Shown one piece after another: positions 23,699 to 33,340 of a DNA stretch of 64,000 nucleotides. The position numbers and the translations under genes were made by a program. The DNA is from Moorella thermoacetica. GTDB lineage: Bacteria; Bacillota; DSM-521; Neomoorellales; Neomoorellaceae. The stretch spans positions 2,212,402 through 2,276,401 of the forward strand of contig NZ_CP012369.1 of the NCBI RefSeq assembly GCF_001267405.1, read 5' to 3'. Within the stretch, counting starts at the first letter, position 1, and every line of letters begins with the position of its first letter. The notes under the pieces are model-generated. The model made no database searches, was not told where the DNA came from, and was given only the letters and a program-made list of their open reading frames with translations.

Positions 23699-25195
23699 GT
23701 GGTCAGCATGTACAAATGGCAGCGCATCAAGGCACTGCACGCTCAAGGGGTCGGCATCAGGCAAATAGCAAGGGATGTTGGGGTGTCCAGGAATACCGTC
23801 AGGAAGTACCTTAAAGAAGCCGGCCCTCCCCAGTTTAAAGCCAGGGAGTATACCAAAGAACTGGACAAGTTTCTGGAAGAAATAAAGGTTATGCTTGCCA
23901 AAGGATATATCGGCACAAGGATTTACAAAGAACTGAAAGATAAGGGCTATCAAGGCTCCCTGGCCAGCGTCCACCGTTATCTTAGGGCCATCAAGGAAGA
24001 TGACAGGACCGCTAAATTAGCCACCACCCGGGTGGAAACAGGCCCAGGTAAACAGATGCAGTACGATTGGAAGGTGTGGACGCTACCAGTTGACGGGAAG
24101 CTCGTGAAAATATATCTCCACGAAGTGGTCTTATCCTACAGCCGGATGAAATTCTACACCTTCTCTTTAAGCATCACCACCGCCGATGTGATCCGGGTTC
24201 TGATTGAAGCCATTGACTTCTTCGGCGGTTATGCCCCGGAGTTGGTGATAGACAACGGCAAGCAAATGGTTATCACCCACCAGAAGGACGGTATTGTCCG
24301 GTATAATGACGAGTTTTTAAAATTCTGCGGGCTGTATGGCATTGAGCCCTGTCCTTGCGCCAACTACCGTGCCCGGACCAAGGGAAAGGTAGAACGCCCC
24401 TTTTACTATGTCCAGGAACACCTGCTGCGGGGCCTGGAGGTGGGGAACTTAAACGAATTCGCTGTAAAGCTTTCCGAGTTCCAGGAAGCCTACAACAAAA
24501 GGCCCCACAGCACCTTAGGCCGGCCGCCGGAAGAAATGTTTGCCGAGGAAAAAGGGTGCCTTGTTAAAATACCGGCTGTCGAACCGGCCTTATTACACCA
24601 TAAAGAACCCCGGAAGGTGAGCAATGACGGCTATATATCCCATGACGGCAATCTCTACCCCGTACCCATGCGCTACTGCTTAAGGAGGGTGTGGGTCGAA
24701 AACATCTACGGCCGGCGCTTAAAGGTATATGACGAGGAAGGTGCGCTTTTAGCGGAGTTTGACCTTGACCTTAAAAAACAAACCGCCCGTCCCCTTCACC
24801 CCGAACACGAAACCATCAACCGTCAATACCAGGAAAAGAAACTGAAGCTACGCTCGGCCCTGGTGGAGAAGTTCACCAGCGCCTTTGGCGAGGATGGCCA
24901 AAGGTATCTGGAAGGCCTGCGTGATAAAAATGGCGCCAACCTGTACTGGCACCTGGCGGAAATCTTAAGCTATCAGGAGATATATACCCCAGAAGATATC
25001 ATAGCAGCCATCAAAGAATGCCTGAAAATCGGTTCTTATCACAAAAACAGCGTAAAAAGGCTTTTAGAGCGCAAGGAAATCGCTCCGCTTTCTTGTGCCT
25101 GTGACCCGGCAAGTGTCAATATGCCGCCAGGTAAAATCAAACGGGACCTCTCCTGTTATGCCCTAAAGGAGAGCGAGGTGGCGGCAGTATCATGA
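23699..25195 (+). CDS. istA: IS21-family transposase IstA
   Basis: The product has 498 residues. The N-terminal HTH (MYKWQRIKALHAQGVGIRQI) is followed by the DDE core: QYDWKVWTL (first Asp), ELVIDNGKQMVIT (second Asp) and GKVERPFYYVQEHLLRG (Glu). The GTG start at 23699 has GGAGG 8 bases upstream; ATG 23708 is an alternative. It overlaps istB by 4 bases. It looks functional. Confidence 0.95.
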   Translation: MVSMYKWQRIKALHAQGVGIRQIARDVGVSRNTVRKYLKEAGPPQFKAREYTKELDKFLEEIKVMLAKGYIGTRIYKELKDKGYQGSLASVHRYLRAIKEDDRTAKLATTRVETGPGKQMQYDWKVWTLPVDGKLVKIYLHEVVLSYSRMKFYTFSLSITTADVIRVLIEAIDFFGGYAPELVIDNGKQMVITHQKDGIVRYNDEFLKFCGLYGIEPCPCANYRARTKGKVERPFYYVQEHLLRGLEVGNLNEFAVKLSEFQEAYNKRPHSTLGRPPEEMFAEEKGCLVKIPAVEPALLHHKEPRKVSNDGYISHDGNLYPVPMRYCLRRVWVENIYGRRLKVYDEEGALLAEFDLDLKKQTARPLHPEHETINRQYQEKKLKLRSALVEKFTSAFGEDGQRYLEGLRDKNGANLYWHLAEILSYQEIYTPEDIIAAIKECLKIGSYHKNSVKRLLERKEIAPLSCACDPASVNMPPGKIKRDLSCYALKESEVAAVS

Positions 25196-25950
25196 GCAAC
25201 AAATTAACCGCTTACCTGGAAAGCCAGATGCAGGCCTTAAAACTAAAGGGGATGCTTGCCCATTACCAGGAGATAACAGAAAAAGCCTCGCAAAACAACC
25301 TTTCTTATACCGAATACCTCTCCCTTCTCTTCGAAGAGGAGTTAAAAAGGAAAAACGAAGGCACGGTCAAGACGAAAATCAATAAAGCGCGTTTCCCCTT
25401 TATCAAAACCCTGGAGGAATTTGACTTTAGCTTTCAACCCTCAATCCGGGAAAAAGAAATTATCTCTTTAAGCTCCCTGGATTTCGTGGAGAAAAAGGAG
25501 AATATCATCTTCCTGGGGCCGCCCGGGGTCGGCAAGACCCATCTATCAGTAGCCTTAGGTATCAAGGCCTGCATGGCCAAATACCGGGTAGTGTTTATTA
25601 CGGCTCAGAAACTACTGGAAGAACTACTTTTGAGCGCCAAAGACGGCAGTCTCCTTGACAAGCTATTGGGTTACTCCCGGCTAAACCTTCTAATCATCGA
25701 CGAACTCGGCTACATGCCTGTAACTAAAGAACAGGCCAATCTTCTCTTCCGCTTGGTCTCCATGCGTTACGAGAAGGGGAGTATTATCCTGACCAGCAAC
25801 TACAACTTCAACGAATGGGGGGAGATATTTTCCGACCAGGTGGTAGCCGCGGCCATAATTGACCGGCTTGTGCATCATGCCCGCATTTTCTATATTAACG
25901 GCACTAGCTACCGGCTCAAGGGTAAACTGAAAGCAGCCAACGACCGTTAA
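25192..25950 (+). CDS. istB: IS21-family helper ATPase IstB
   Basis: The product has 252 residues, a DnaC-like AAA+ protein: Walker A FLGPPGVGKTHLSVALG, Walker B LLIIDELGYMPV, and SIILTSNYNFNEW (sensor I). It loads IstA at target DNA. The ATG overlaps the istA TGA. Confidence 0.95.
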   Translation: MSNKLTAYLESQMQALKLKGMLAHYQEITEKASQNNLSYTEYLSLLFEEELKRKNEGTVKTKINKARFPFIKTLEEFDFSFQPSIREKEIISLSSLDFVEKKENIIFLGPPGVGKTHLSVALGIKACMAKYRVVFITAQKLLEELLLSAKDGSLLDKLLGYSRLNLLIIDELGYMPVTKEQANLLFRLVSMRYEKGSIILTSNYNFNEWGEIFSDQVVAAAIIDRLVHHARIFYINGTSYRLKGKLKAANDR

Positions 25951-28257
25951 ATCGGAGGCTACACCTTCATTCCCTTTAGCGCATGACTTGCAGCTTATTA
26001 TTTTTGTTCCCCAGTGGGTCAATTTTATTTGCACATAGTGGGTCAATTCTATTGACAATCAACACCTATGACAATGCCCCATTTTCCCCAAGCATTTTTC
26101 CCTCGAATAGCACCTAGCTCTTGAATACTAGCACGTTCTTCCCAACGTATTAGATGCTCTCGCCCACCATAGTACTGGGTTTCTTCTGGTGGTGTTTGAA
26201 ACCTTTCCCAACCTGGTAAAATAGATGGGAGTTCCCAAAACTTTATACAAAATCTAGGATTATCGCCTGTTGATATGCCTTGGTAACAATCGGCATAATC
26301 ACCAAAGACTCTAAACCCAGAAAACGTGTTTGTAATGATAATGTGTTCCGGGTTTTTAAGTTGACTTATCTGTTGCATTTTGTTTAAGGAAGCGTGTTGG
26401 AGATATAAGTCTTTGTCACAGGCAGAAGACCTCTCTGAAACGTTAATACTAAAGAAAAGATGATTGTCTTTCGGAAGCAATTTAGAACAAACATATATTG
26501 CAGGAAATGCCCCTGCAGCTTCAGAGCTTCGGAATGCGTGTTCACCAAGTATAGCTAAGAGTTCCCATCGTAAATCTCTAAGCAGCTTCTTACGAATCTT
26601 CGAATACCCAGTTTGAAACAGCCACTGCTGAGGAGTAACTAAAGCAGTAGAACCACCTTCTAGGCACAACATTAGATTGCGCTCGATAAAGGCAGTGGCC
26701 AGGTCTTGTTTCGAACGGGCATGATGGGTATCAAGGTAATTCTTGAGTCCGGCTCCCTGTTTTCCGCGGGCAAGATACGGCACGTTGGTAATCACTAGAT
26801 GATAACGACCACTAAGAATTTGAACTGCATCAGCGATACCACAGGCGGCAACCCCTAACTCGTGCTGCTCGTAATCGTCTTTCTCCGCGGACATTACTTT
26901 TTCCAGCAAGGGACGGAGTTCATCAAACCCGGCTTCTATCAGATTGTTTTCTAGAGCGGAACCAGGATCGATAAGGCTTCCTAGAATAGGCGCTTCCCGG
27001 AAAAGGTCATAAAGCCGGGCCATGCCGTTACGGAGGCGCTCGTCATCCCCCGCCAGGGCCAGCCAGTTTTCCTTTTTCGTATTGGGAGCGATGCCGGAAC
27101 AGGCTATTCGCAACCCGGGCAAGGGGCGGTAGCCACCGGCGCCGGGGTAGGTCCACGCCGCCAGCGCCAGGGCAAAGGCGGCGATCTGCGTGCAGCGCTC
27201 ATCGATCTCCAGGCCGTGGAGGTTATCACTCAGGACGGCGTCACATGCCTCCCGGGCCGTAAGGCCTTCCTCGACCATTCGAATCGGAACTAAATGATAA
27301 AATGTCGCTACCAGGAAATGGCCCGAACCACAGCAGGGGTCCAGGATTTTAAGCTCCGCTGCCCGCTGCGGCCAGCCCTCGAAGGTCCCGGCAGCGGGAC
27401 GCCACGGCCCCTCCCCATCGCCGCTACGGGCGAAGCGTAGGTAATCCCAAGTCACACCGGGCAACGCAACCGCCCTGCGAAGCTCTTCTTCACTTTCTGC
27501 CTGCCCGGCAAGCTGCGGGTTCTCCGCCAGCACCTTGCCCGCGTACCAGGCGCCAATGGTGTTGTGAATGAGGAAATTCACCATATAAGGCTCTGTAAAG
27601 AGCTGGGTAACAGCCGGCAATTCATCGGCGCCGATTTTATTGCCCGATTCGTTCACCTGTTTCTTGCGCTTGCTCTGCCAGAACTGGTAGGCCCATCCCA
27701 GGGCATCGCTGGCTTTAAAGATACCCGGCTCCAGGTCGTTGAGCAACTGCTCCAGCTTCAGTTGATATTCGCGCGCAAAGGTGACCTGCAACACCGGGTC
27801 ATCGGGGCGAAAGATCTGCGGCAACATCTGCTGGGCAAAACGGCTGGCCAGGGTCCAGAGATCGGTACCTTCCTCCTGGGCCAGTTCCCCACACTCCTCA
27901 AGGCTGACAGCCACCCCCATCTCCGGCTCGATCAGGAGGTCGTTTTCCGCCAGGAAACGGGCAAAGAGCATGCGGTGCCAGTGCTCGTAAGCCCACTCCT
28001 GGATCAGGTGGGTGATTTCCATTTTTCCCCTTTGGTCCTGCCTGTCCCCCAGCTGGCGCGCCCGGGCCCGGAGGTGATTGCGAAGCCGGCGCTGTTCTGG
28101 GGTCATATGGCTGTAAGGCTCGTGATGGTGCACGGCCAGGGCCTCCAGGGCCGCCTTGGCCCCGGCTTCGGCAACATCCCGGGCCTCGACAACCGTACGT
28201 TCAAGTTTATTGCGCTGTTCTACTGATAGTACCGGCATCGGCATCCACTTCCCCCTC

Positions 28258-31200
28258 CTACGAGATCACGACGGGGCCGTTTTTAATCCTTTCTAAAAGC
28301 TCTCTCTCAACTCCGGCTACCCAGGCCCTGACTTCGTCTTTCGTTCTCAAGGTGCTGCTGGTCAGTTTTACCTTCTGCGTTTTTGGCTCCAGTAGCTTCG
28401 CAGCTGCCATGGCCGCATTACTGAACTGCTGGGGCAGGGCATCTGTCCTGGTTTTCCAGCCTGACAGAGGGGTTTCCTGGAGGCTTTGAAGCAAGGCGTC
28501 GTCATCTTCTATGGAAAGCCGGGGAACGCTGGCAATCCCTTCAGCCGTAAGAATTTTTTGCTGCTGTTCCGGAGATAGTTTCTGCCAGTTCGCATTTGCC
28601 TCCAGTGCCGCTTTCTCCCGGTTATATACCATTTCAAAGTTGGCGTAAGCCTGCCTGACAGCGGTACGAAGCACCCTGGCGACTGCCTGGTAAATGTCCG
28701 GAACCGGATCGGGCTCTGCTAACAGGCGCCGTTCGTCGCGCACAGCATGGGCCTGACTCTGTAGATCTTCCGCTTCAGGAAGGCCATGGGCGTGTCTCAA
28801 CAGGATCTGAAGTCTATCCCACGCAGGTCTGCGCTTTGCCGCCAAGTCCGCCAATGCTGACCAATTCTGCAGTTGTTGGGCCAGGGTGTCAAACTGTTCC
28901 AGTATCGCTGCAAGTTGTTCGTTACCAGCTAGTCCCCGCATTGTTTCCAAATGGGTCTTAGATGGGCGCTCAGGCATTGGTGGATCGCCGCCGGCACGAT
29001 CGGCCAGGTCCATAAGCTTGGCAAGAAATTGCCCGGCTACGGAAGATTCCTCCCCCGCCTTGCAGTTAAAGCCAGCTGTTTGAAAAAGCTTGCGCAGCTT
29101 CATGCGGCTATGGACATCTATGGTTACCGTTTCCACCCGGAAGTCGGTAGCCGGGATTTTAGCTTGATCTAATTGGCCACGGTCAAGCTGGACCCCTTTA
29201 TATACAGCGCGAAGATGCCCGGTGGCAAAAAGCGTAATCAAAGCGGCGTCGACAGCATCCTGCCCCCAACCATAAGGTGTTTTCATAAAGATATCCCTGA
29301 TTTCCTTGCCTGTCTTACCGGATCCGATTTCAGCAAGAATGGCCGCACAGACAGGGTGTTTTTCGGGAGCATCATTCCAGCCTATGGCCTGAAGGGCGGC
29401 TTCGTCGCCGCTCTTGGCCCGGTTGATAACAGCCGGCCATTGATCATCATCACCATCCCGGAAGTGGGGAAAGAGACGGTCCAGGGACGCTTCGGCGGCT
29501 GCCTCCACTTTTTCTTTCATGGAATGCTCAAAACGCTCCTGGCCCCCACCCTGGAACACCCTGGCGGCATTAATAACCTCTTTAATAATCTCATCCCGGG
29601 TAGCCTCGGCCGTCTTCATACGTGTGGACATCGCGTCGCGGGCTTCCTGCCCCTCTGGATTTGTAGGGGTTCCCTTGAATTCGAGGGTCGCTTTAGCCGC
29701 CTCATATTCAATAATTGTTCTTTGCAGGTCCTCGGCATTTGCTTTGGGGATATAGACGAAAATAATCGGGCTATCGTTGCCGGCGGCCCGGGCATCGGCC
29801 ACCACGGTATTCTCGTTTTCTCCCCAGCCGTCGCGGACCCAAACTGGAATTTCGTGGCCTTTAGTTTCGGGCGGCTCGCTGCCAAAGTGAATTGCCAACT
29901 TACGCGGCACTTTGTCCTTTCCCTGGATGAGTTTAATGTTGCCAAGGGCGGTCATACAGGCCGAATTCAACAGGGCCGAACGTTTACTGGCCAAAGCCGC
30001 AAGATCATTGTTCAACCGGGTTTGCCGGTTACGAAATTCCCGGTCCCATTCGCTGCTCTCCCGGGTCTGAAGGCTGTATTCCTCGTCCACCTTGATAAGC
30101 TTTCCTTCCTTAACCAGTTTCTCTAAAACCCGGGGAATCTCCCTGCGCAGGGCGGGACCATCGCCGGCCAGGTCGCTTACCAGAAGATCGGCCAGCGTCT
30201 CCGCGGTAGCACGGATACCAATATCAACGACGGCTTCACGGGGGAGTTTGCGGATGAGGAATACCAGGGCACAAATACGCCTGGCCAATAAACCTTCCGG
30301 AGTCCCATCGTCCAGATTGCGAATGGTTTCATCGATTTCCCGTAAAAGAACCCCGGTGCGAAGCAAGTCCGGCTGTAGCTGGTCAAATATGAAATCAGCG
30401 GGCACGACTGTACCCAGGGGTTTTTCAGCAATCTCCCGGACAGCATCATGAACAATACGGAGCTGCGTGCGCAGCTGGCTACTGGTTCCAGGAATATCAA
30501 CAGCTCGCAGGACATGCTCCCAGAACCGGCGGCGGACAGGTAAAAGGGGATAGTCTTCGACGATAATCGCCCGGTCTTCACTTCTGGGTGCAATGCGGGT
30601 ACCGGCAAGCTGTCGATCAATTTCACCAGCGTAAGCAGTTAATATTTCTTCGATGGCCTTGCGCTTATCTGCCCTTTTAGCCAGCACCACCCGGCGGGTT
30701 ACAGTTTCAACATCCGTATCAGAGAGTTCCACAGGTATGGTAAAACGATCTTTCAAGCGCTGGAGCAGCGGAAGATTGCCGCTCAGAGCAGTCTGGCCAG
30801 CCCCTATAAGCAGTATCCGGCTATCAAGCTGCTTGCAAAGGGCTTCCGCTACTTCTTGTACTTCATAGGAACGAGCCGTACTGTCACCTATAAAGAGCTG
30901 GACTTCGTCGAGTACAATCGCCGTGCAGGGAAGTTGCCTGTTTACAGAAAGGACATCACAAATGATCTGGATAAATTCGGATGTCGAGACGTCGTCTACG
31001 TCAGGAAACTGGGCCTGGATGGTGGCCCGCACCTGTTTGAGATCGGAGGCAAAATCAGGGTCAGCCTCCAACAGGGCCCTGGCTAATACCGGACTGGCAT
31101 ACAAATGACGGAGTTCCTGTTGAAAAACCTTGCCTGAATCTTCCACAACCTTTTTAACCCGAGTATAGATGCCATTTTTTTGAAGCCAAAGGCAAAATTG

Positions 31201-31704
31201 TGCTTGGGGAAGAGATTCGGGCAGACCTTTCGAGCGAAAAATAATGCTGAGCACTGCCAGACGAAGACTTTTCCTTCCCCCGGATGGCAGCGTTCCCCCC
31301 GCAGCATGCAGCCCGCCACATCTTTTCCCTAATATATCCAATTCTTTTAACAGGTCTTTTACTTCCACAGGTAGCCTTGCCAGTTCACGGGCAGTCGCTC
31401 CATCCGATTCAAATTTGGTGTTAACCCATAAGTGACGGAGCATCTTCAGAAGATGTGATTTACCGCTGCCAAAAAAACCGCTTACCCAGACCGCCGGCTG
31501 GCTTGTAGCATCCGCATTGCTCAAGTAAGACTCAAGAATGCGTATAAGTCCGTCTTTATACTGCCCCTCGCAAACAAAATGCTCCAGTTCATAGCGAAGG
31601 GTTTCAATCTCTTTGGATGTGGCCGCTTCAGTAACTGTAGCCACGCCGTCATTAAGCAGTTTTGAAACCACAGGGTCACGCTGGAAAATATCCCGGTTCT
31701 TCAT
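28258..31704 (-). CDS. brxC: BrxC, BREX P-loop ATPase
   Basis: The product has about 1148 residues. The N-terminal P-loop is VSGFFGSGKSHLLKMLRHLW near 80-100, and a Walker B-like stretch is AIVLDEVQLFIGD. The remainder is long and mostly helical, as usual for BrxC/PglY. It is an essential BREX ATPase. The start ATG overlaps the brxB stop (ATGA), and the ribosome site GGGGTG lies inside brxB. pglX follows 13 bases later. The frame is intact throughout. Confidence 0.93.
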   Translation of the reverse strand: MKNRDIFQRDPVVSKLLNDGVATVTEAATSKEIETLRYELEHFVCEGQYKDGLIRILESYLSNADATSQPAVWVSGFFGSGKSHLLKMLRHLWVNTKFESDGATARELARLPVEVKDLLKELDILGKRCGGLHAAGGTLPSGGRKSLRLAVLSIIFRSKGLPESLPQAQFCLWLQKNGIYTRVKKVVEDSGKVFQQELRHLYASPVLARALLEADPDFASDLKQVRATIQAQFPDVDDVSTSEFIQIICDVLSVNRQLPCTAIVLDEVQLFIGDSTARSYEVQEVAEALCKQLDSRILLIGAGQTALSGNLPLLQRLKDRFTIPVELSDTDVETVTRRVVLAKRADKRKAIEEILTAYAGEIDRQLAGTRIAPRSEDRAIIVEDYPLLPVRRRFWEHVLRAVDIPGTSSQLRTQLRIVHDAVREIAEKPLGTVVPADFIFDQLQPDLLRTGVLLREIDETIRNLDDGTPEGLLARRICALVFLIRKLPREAVVDIGIRATAETLADLLVSDLAGDGPALRREIPRVLEKLVKEGKLIKVDEEYSLQTRESSEWDREFRNRQTRLNNDLAALASKRSALLNSACMTALGNIKLIQGKDKVPRKLAIHFGSEPPETKGHEIPVWVRDGWGENENTVVADARAAGNDSPIIFVYIPKANAEDLQRTIIEYEAAKATLEFKGTPTNPEGQEARDAMSTRMKTAEATRDEIIKEVINAARVFQGGGQERFEHSMKEKVEAAAEASLDRLFPHFRDGDDDQWPAVINRAKSGDEAALQAIGWNDAPEKHPVCAAILAEIGSGKTGKEIRDIFMKTPYGWGQDAVDAALITLFATGHLRAVYKGVQLDRGQLDQAKIPATDFRVETVTIDVHSRMKLRKLFQTAGFNCKAGEESSVAGQFLAKLMDLADRAGGDPPMPERPSKTHLETMRGLAGNEQLAAILEQFDTLAQQLQNWSALADLAAKRRPAWDRLQILLRHAHGLPEAEDLQSQAHAVRDERRLLAEPDPVPDIYQAVARVLRTAVRQAYANFEMVYNREKAALEANANWQKLSPEQQQKILTAEGIASVPRLSIEDDDALLQSLQETPLSGWKTRTDALPQQFSNAAMAAAKLLEPKTQKVKLTSSTLRTKDEVRAWVAGVERELLERIKNGPVVIS

Positions 31705-32264
31705 CAATCGTTCACCCCATTATGTAAAGTGATGGGAATGGCCAGGTAATTCCATCCGTCGCGCGCATTGAGCAAACGATAATTGTTGTTTTCATATTCG
31801 CCCGGAAAAAAGACTACCAATCGCCCCCGAATATCCCTTACTACTTCTTTTAGAATCGCCGATACACTGGCGAATCCGTACAGACTGGCGACGCCATAAA
31901 CGGCAACTACAGTGTCAGAATCAACATCTTCACCGGCAAGTACTTTACGGAGTTCATCAGCGGCAAAATATAGAAATTCAGTCTCAAGGGGTAACGCCAG
32001 GCTTTCGGGCTCTTCGAAATAAACCTCCCTGTATTCTAACTTGCTCATCCATTGGGCAAAGGTCGGGGTAAAATCGAATGATTTCCATTTATGCCCGGAG
32101 GCAATTGTTGCCATTTCGAACAATTCTAACCTAGCCCGGAGTTTGCGCTCATCGACTGGAGGATAGACAACAAAAATCGTCTTTTGCTCACCGGCCAAGT
32201 TATGCTGCCATGGCGCAGCAATATGATTACGATAGCGGTTTGCCAGTTCTTCAATTCTGCTCAC
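31704..32264 (-). CDS. brxB: BrxB, DUF1788 protein of BREX
   Basis: The product has 186 residues, typical DUF1788 length. Recognisable segments are IFVVYPPVDERKLRARLELF, YLFAADELRK-like region and GRLVVFFPGEYENNNYRLLNARDGWNYLAIPI. The GTG start at 32264 has GGAGGTTG upstream within brxA, and the gene overlaps brxA by 14 bases. Small essential BREX component of unknown activity. Confidence 0.92.
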   Translation of the reverse strand: MSRIEELANRYRNHIAAPWQHNLAGEQKTIFVVYPPVDERKLRARLELFEMATIASGHKWKSFDFTPTFAQWMSKLEYREVYFEEPESLALPLETEFLYFAADELRKVLAGEDVDSDTVVAVYGVASLYGFASVSAILKEVVRDIRGRLVVFFPGEYENNNYRLLNARDGWNYLAIPITLHNGVND

Positions 32265-33081
32265 GGATCAACCTCCTTTCAGCCCCGGTCAACATACGAT
32301 CAACTGAAATCTCGATCATACCACCGGCATAGCTTATATCCAGGAAACCAAGGCGCTTGGCATCTACTGCCAGGGAAACAAGTTCCTCCGAGGGTGTATC
32401 AAGTACCTTGGCCCATAAAGTTTTAAATAAACCATGACCCCGGGCACCGAGTAAGTATCCTATGAGAAGAGCATATGCGGTGACGACAGGTGTAGGATCC
32501 ACTTTTTGGCGAATCTTACGTACACGGCCCTTTAAGTGTCCTGACTGGGTCCAGGTGGAAGAAGCGTTGCGCACAACCTTGTCAAGGGTGCTGTCGTTCA
32601 GGCGGCTCCCGGTACTTTCGCGGAGTACATCTATCATTTGTTGCCGGGCCAGTTCTTCCCCCGGCTGCATCCGGAGAATGGGAAGGGAAGTAATTCGTAG
32701 CAGAGGATCGCGGGCCAATGCCGTGAGCAAGGCGAGGAGGGGGCGACCATTCTCATCGGCATACCAACAATAACGTAAAACCCTGAAAATAAGCAGCGAT
32801 GGATCGAGAGCATATAACTCCCGCATACGCTGGCTGGTAAGCCTTCGGGTCGCAGCCGTGCGTTTGCCCAAACAATTATTGTCAATAATTGCCGTTATAT
32901 AGTCATCACGCGTTGCATTTTCGACACATTCACGCAGTAATAGCGATAGCTCATCCAGCATAATGGTCCTGCTCGTATGGGTTCCTTTATCACCAAATCG
33001 AAAGCCCATCTGTTCCCAAAGGGCGTAAGATCGTGAATCTGCGTCCTGTTTTATGTCTGCTAAAATCGGGTCATGTTGCAT
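32251..33081 (-). CDS. brxA: BrxA-like (DUF1819-type) first gene of BREX operon
   Basis: The product has about 276 residues, longer than most BrxA. The core DELSLLLRECVENATRDDYI, then IIDNNCLGKRTAATRRLTSQ, LLALLTALARDPLLRITSLP and LDKVVRNASSTWTQSGHL follows the DUF1819 pattern (an N-nLLgKRs-x-Tr-R block, then helices). BrxA is a small DNA-binding BREX component. The start is set at ATG 33081; ATG 33096 is possible, and the TTG at 33111 lies in the operator and is unlikely. The gene leads the operon and overlaps brxB. Confidence 0.78.
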   Translation of the reverse strand: MQHDPILADIKQDADSRSYALWEQMGFRFGDKGTHTSRTIMLDELSLLLRECVENATRDDYITAIIDNNCLGKRTAATRRLTSQRMRELYALDPSLLIFRVLRYCWYADENGRPLLALLTALARDPLLRITSLPILRMQPGEELARQQMIDVLRESTGSRLNDSTLDKVVRNASSTWTQSGHLKGRVRKIRQKVDPTPVVTAYALLIGYLLGARGHGLFKTLWAKVLDTPSEELVSLAVDAKRLGFLDISYAGGMIEISVDRMLTGAERRLIREQN

Positions 33082-33103
33082 ATATTTTAGCACCATCCTT
33101 TTT

Positions 33104-33121
33104 GCCGGCAAATTTGCCGGC
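33104..33121. promoter_or_regulatory. Perfect 18-bp palindrome at the BREX transcription start, candidate operator
   Basis: GCCGGCAAATTTGCCGGC begins about 7 bases after the -10 box and so covers the expected start site. A bound dimer would block initiation. No repressor gene is adjacent, so the regulator must act in trans. Confidence 0.65.
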
Positions 33122-33127
33122 TAATAT

Positions 33128-33156
33128 ATTATACCTTATTCTGGTATTACTGGCAA
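33128..33156 (-). promoter_or_regulatory. BREX operon promoter
   Basis: On the minus strand TTGCCA (33151-33156) and TATAAT (33128-33133) are separated by exactly 17 bases. Confidence 0.8.
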
Positions 33157-33215
33157 GCAATAATTAAAACTTTCATTCAATGTCCATGGCTGTTTCAGCT
33201 GTTTAACAAATAAAA

Positions 33216-33239
33216 CCCTGCAGCCAATTGACTGCAGGG
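33216..33239 (-). terminator. Intrinsic terminator after glmS
   Basis: On the minus strand CCCTGCAG, an 8-base loop and CTGCAGGG are followed by TTTTATTT. It lies about 100 bases past the glmS stop and insulates BREX from it. Confidence 0.85.
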
Positions 33240-33340
33240 CAGACATTTGATTCTCAAACTTTAATAAAGTCATTCGCAAACTCTATTGTCAGATTCTCAA
33301 ACTTTATTAACACCGACAAAAGCGCCATCCTCCAATGCCC

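Larger units (their letters stand above)
23607..26064 (+). mobile_element. IS21-family insertion in pglX, 2458 bp, 6-bp target duplication
   Basis: The target duplication CCTATG is at 23601-23606 and 26065-26070. Both ends start TGT (outermost) and contain two repeats of a TGACCC box: TAGAATTGACCCA near the end and AAATAAAACTGACCCAC (left) or AAATAAAATTGACCCAC (right) inside. Multiple terminal boxes, TG/CA ends and an istAB gene pair are typical of IS21. The transposase genes point against pglX. Confidence 0.95.
22427..28244 (-). pseudogene. pglX: PglX, BREX adenine methyltransferase, disrupted by IS21-family element
   Basis: The 5' part (28244-26065) has the methyltransferase core: ILDPCCGSGHFLVATFYHL (SAM motif) and VITNVPYLARGKQ (NVPY, the N-x-P-Y catalytic motif as in BREX PglX). 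It breaks off at GIVIG and enters the IS, ending with a false TAG at 26049. The 3' part (23600-22427) resumes with KMRDLPATLYTGELF and holds target recognition and a C-terminal tail. Removing 23607-26064 plus one copy of CCTATG restores one frame of 1117 codons without any other lesion, so the insertion is recent. As it stands no full PglX can be made. Confidence 0.93.

Noticed and set aside
22427-23974. A 515-codon minus-strand frame as an independent gene
   Set aside because: Its first part is read through the IS21 left end and has no ribosome site. The real coding part (from 23600) is the 3' end of pglX.
29173-30126. 317-codon plus-strand frame within brxC
   Set aside because: Antisense to an intact BrxC frame with P-loop and domain structure; composition of a shadow.
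33249-33310. Direct repeat GATTCTCAAACTTTA at 33249 and 33291 as a CRISPR-like or operator array
   Set aside because: There are only two copies of 15 bases and no spacer pattern or flanking genes. It lies in the glmS 3' region and is probably chance or a minor duplication.
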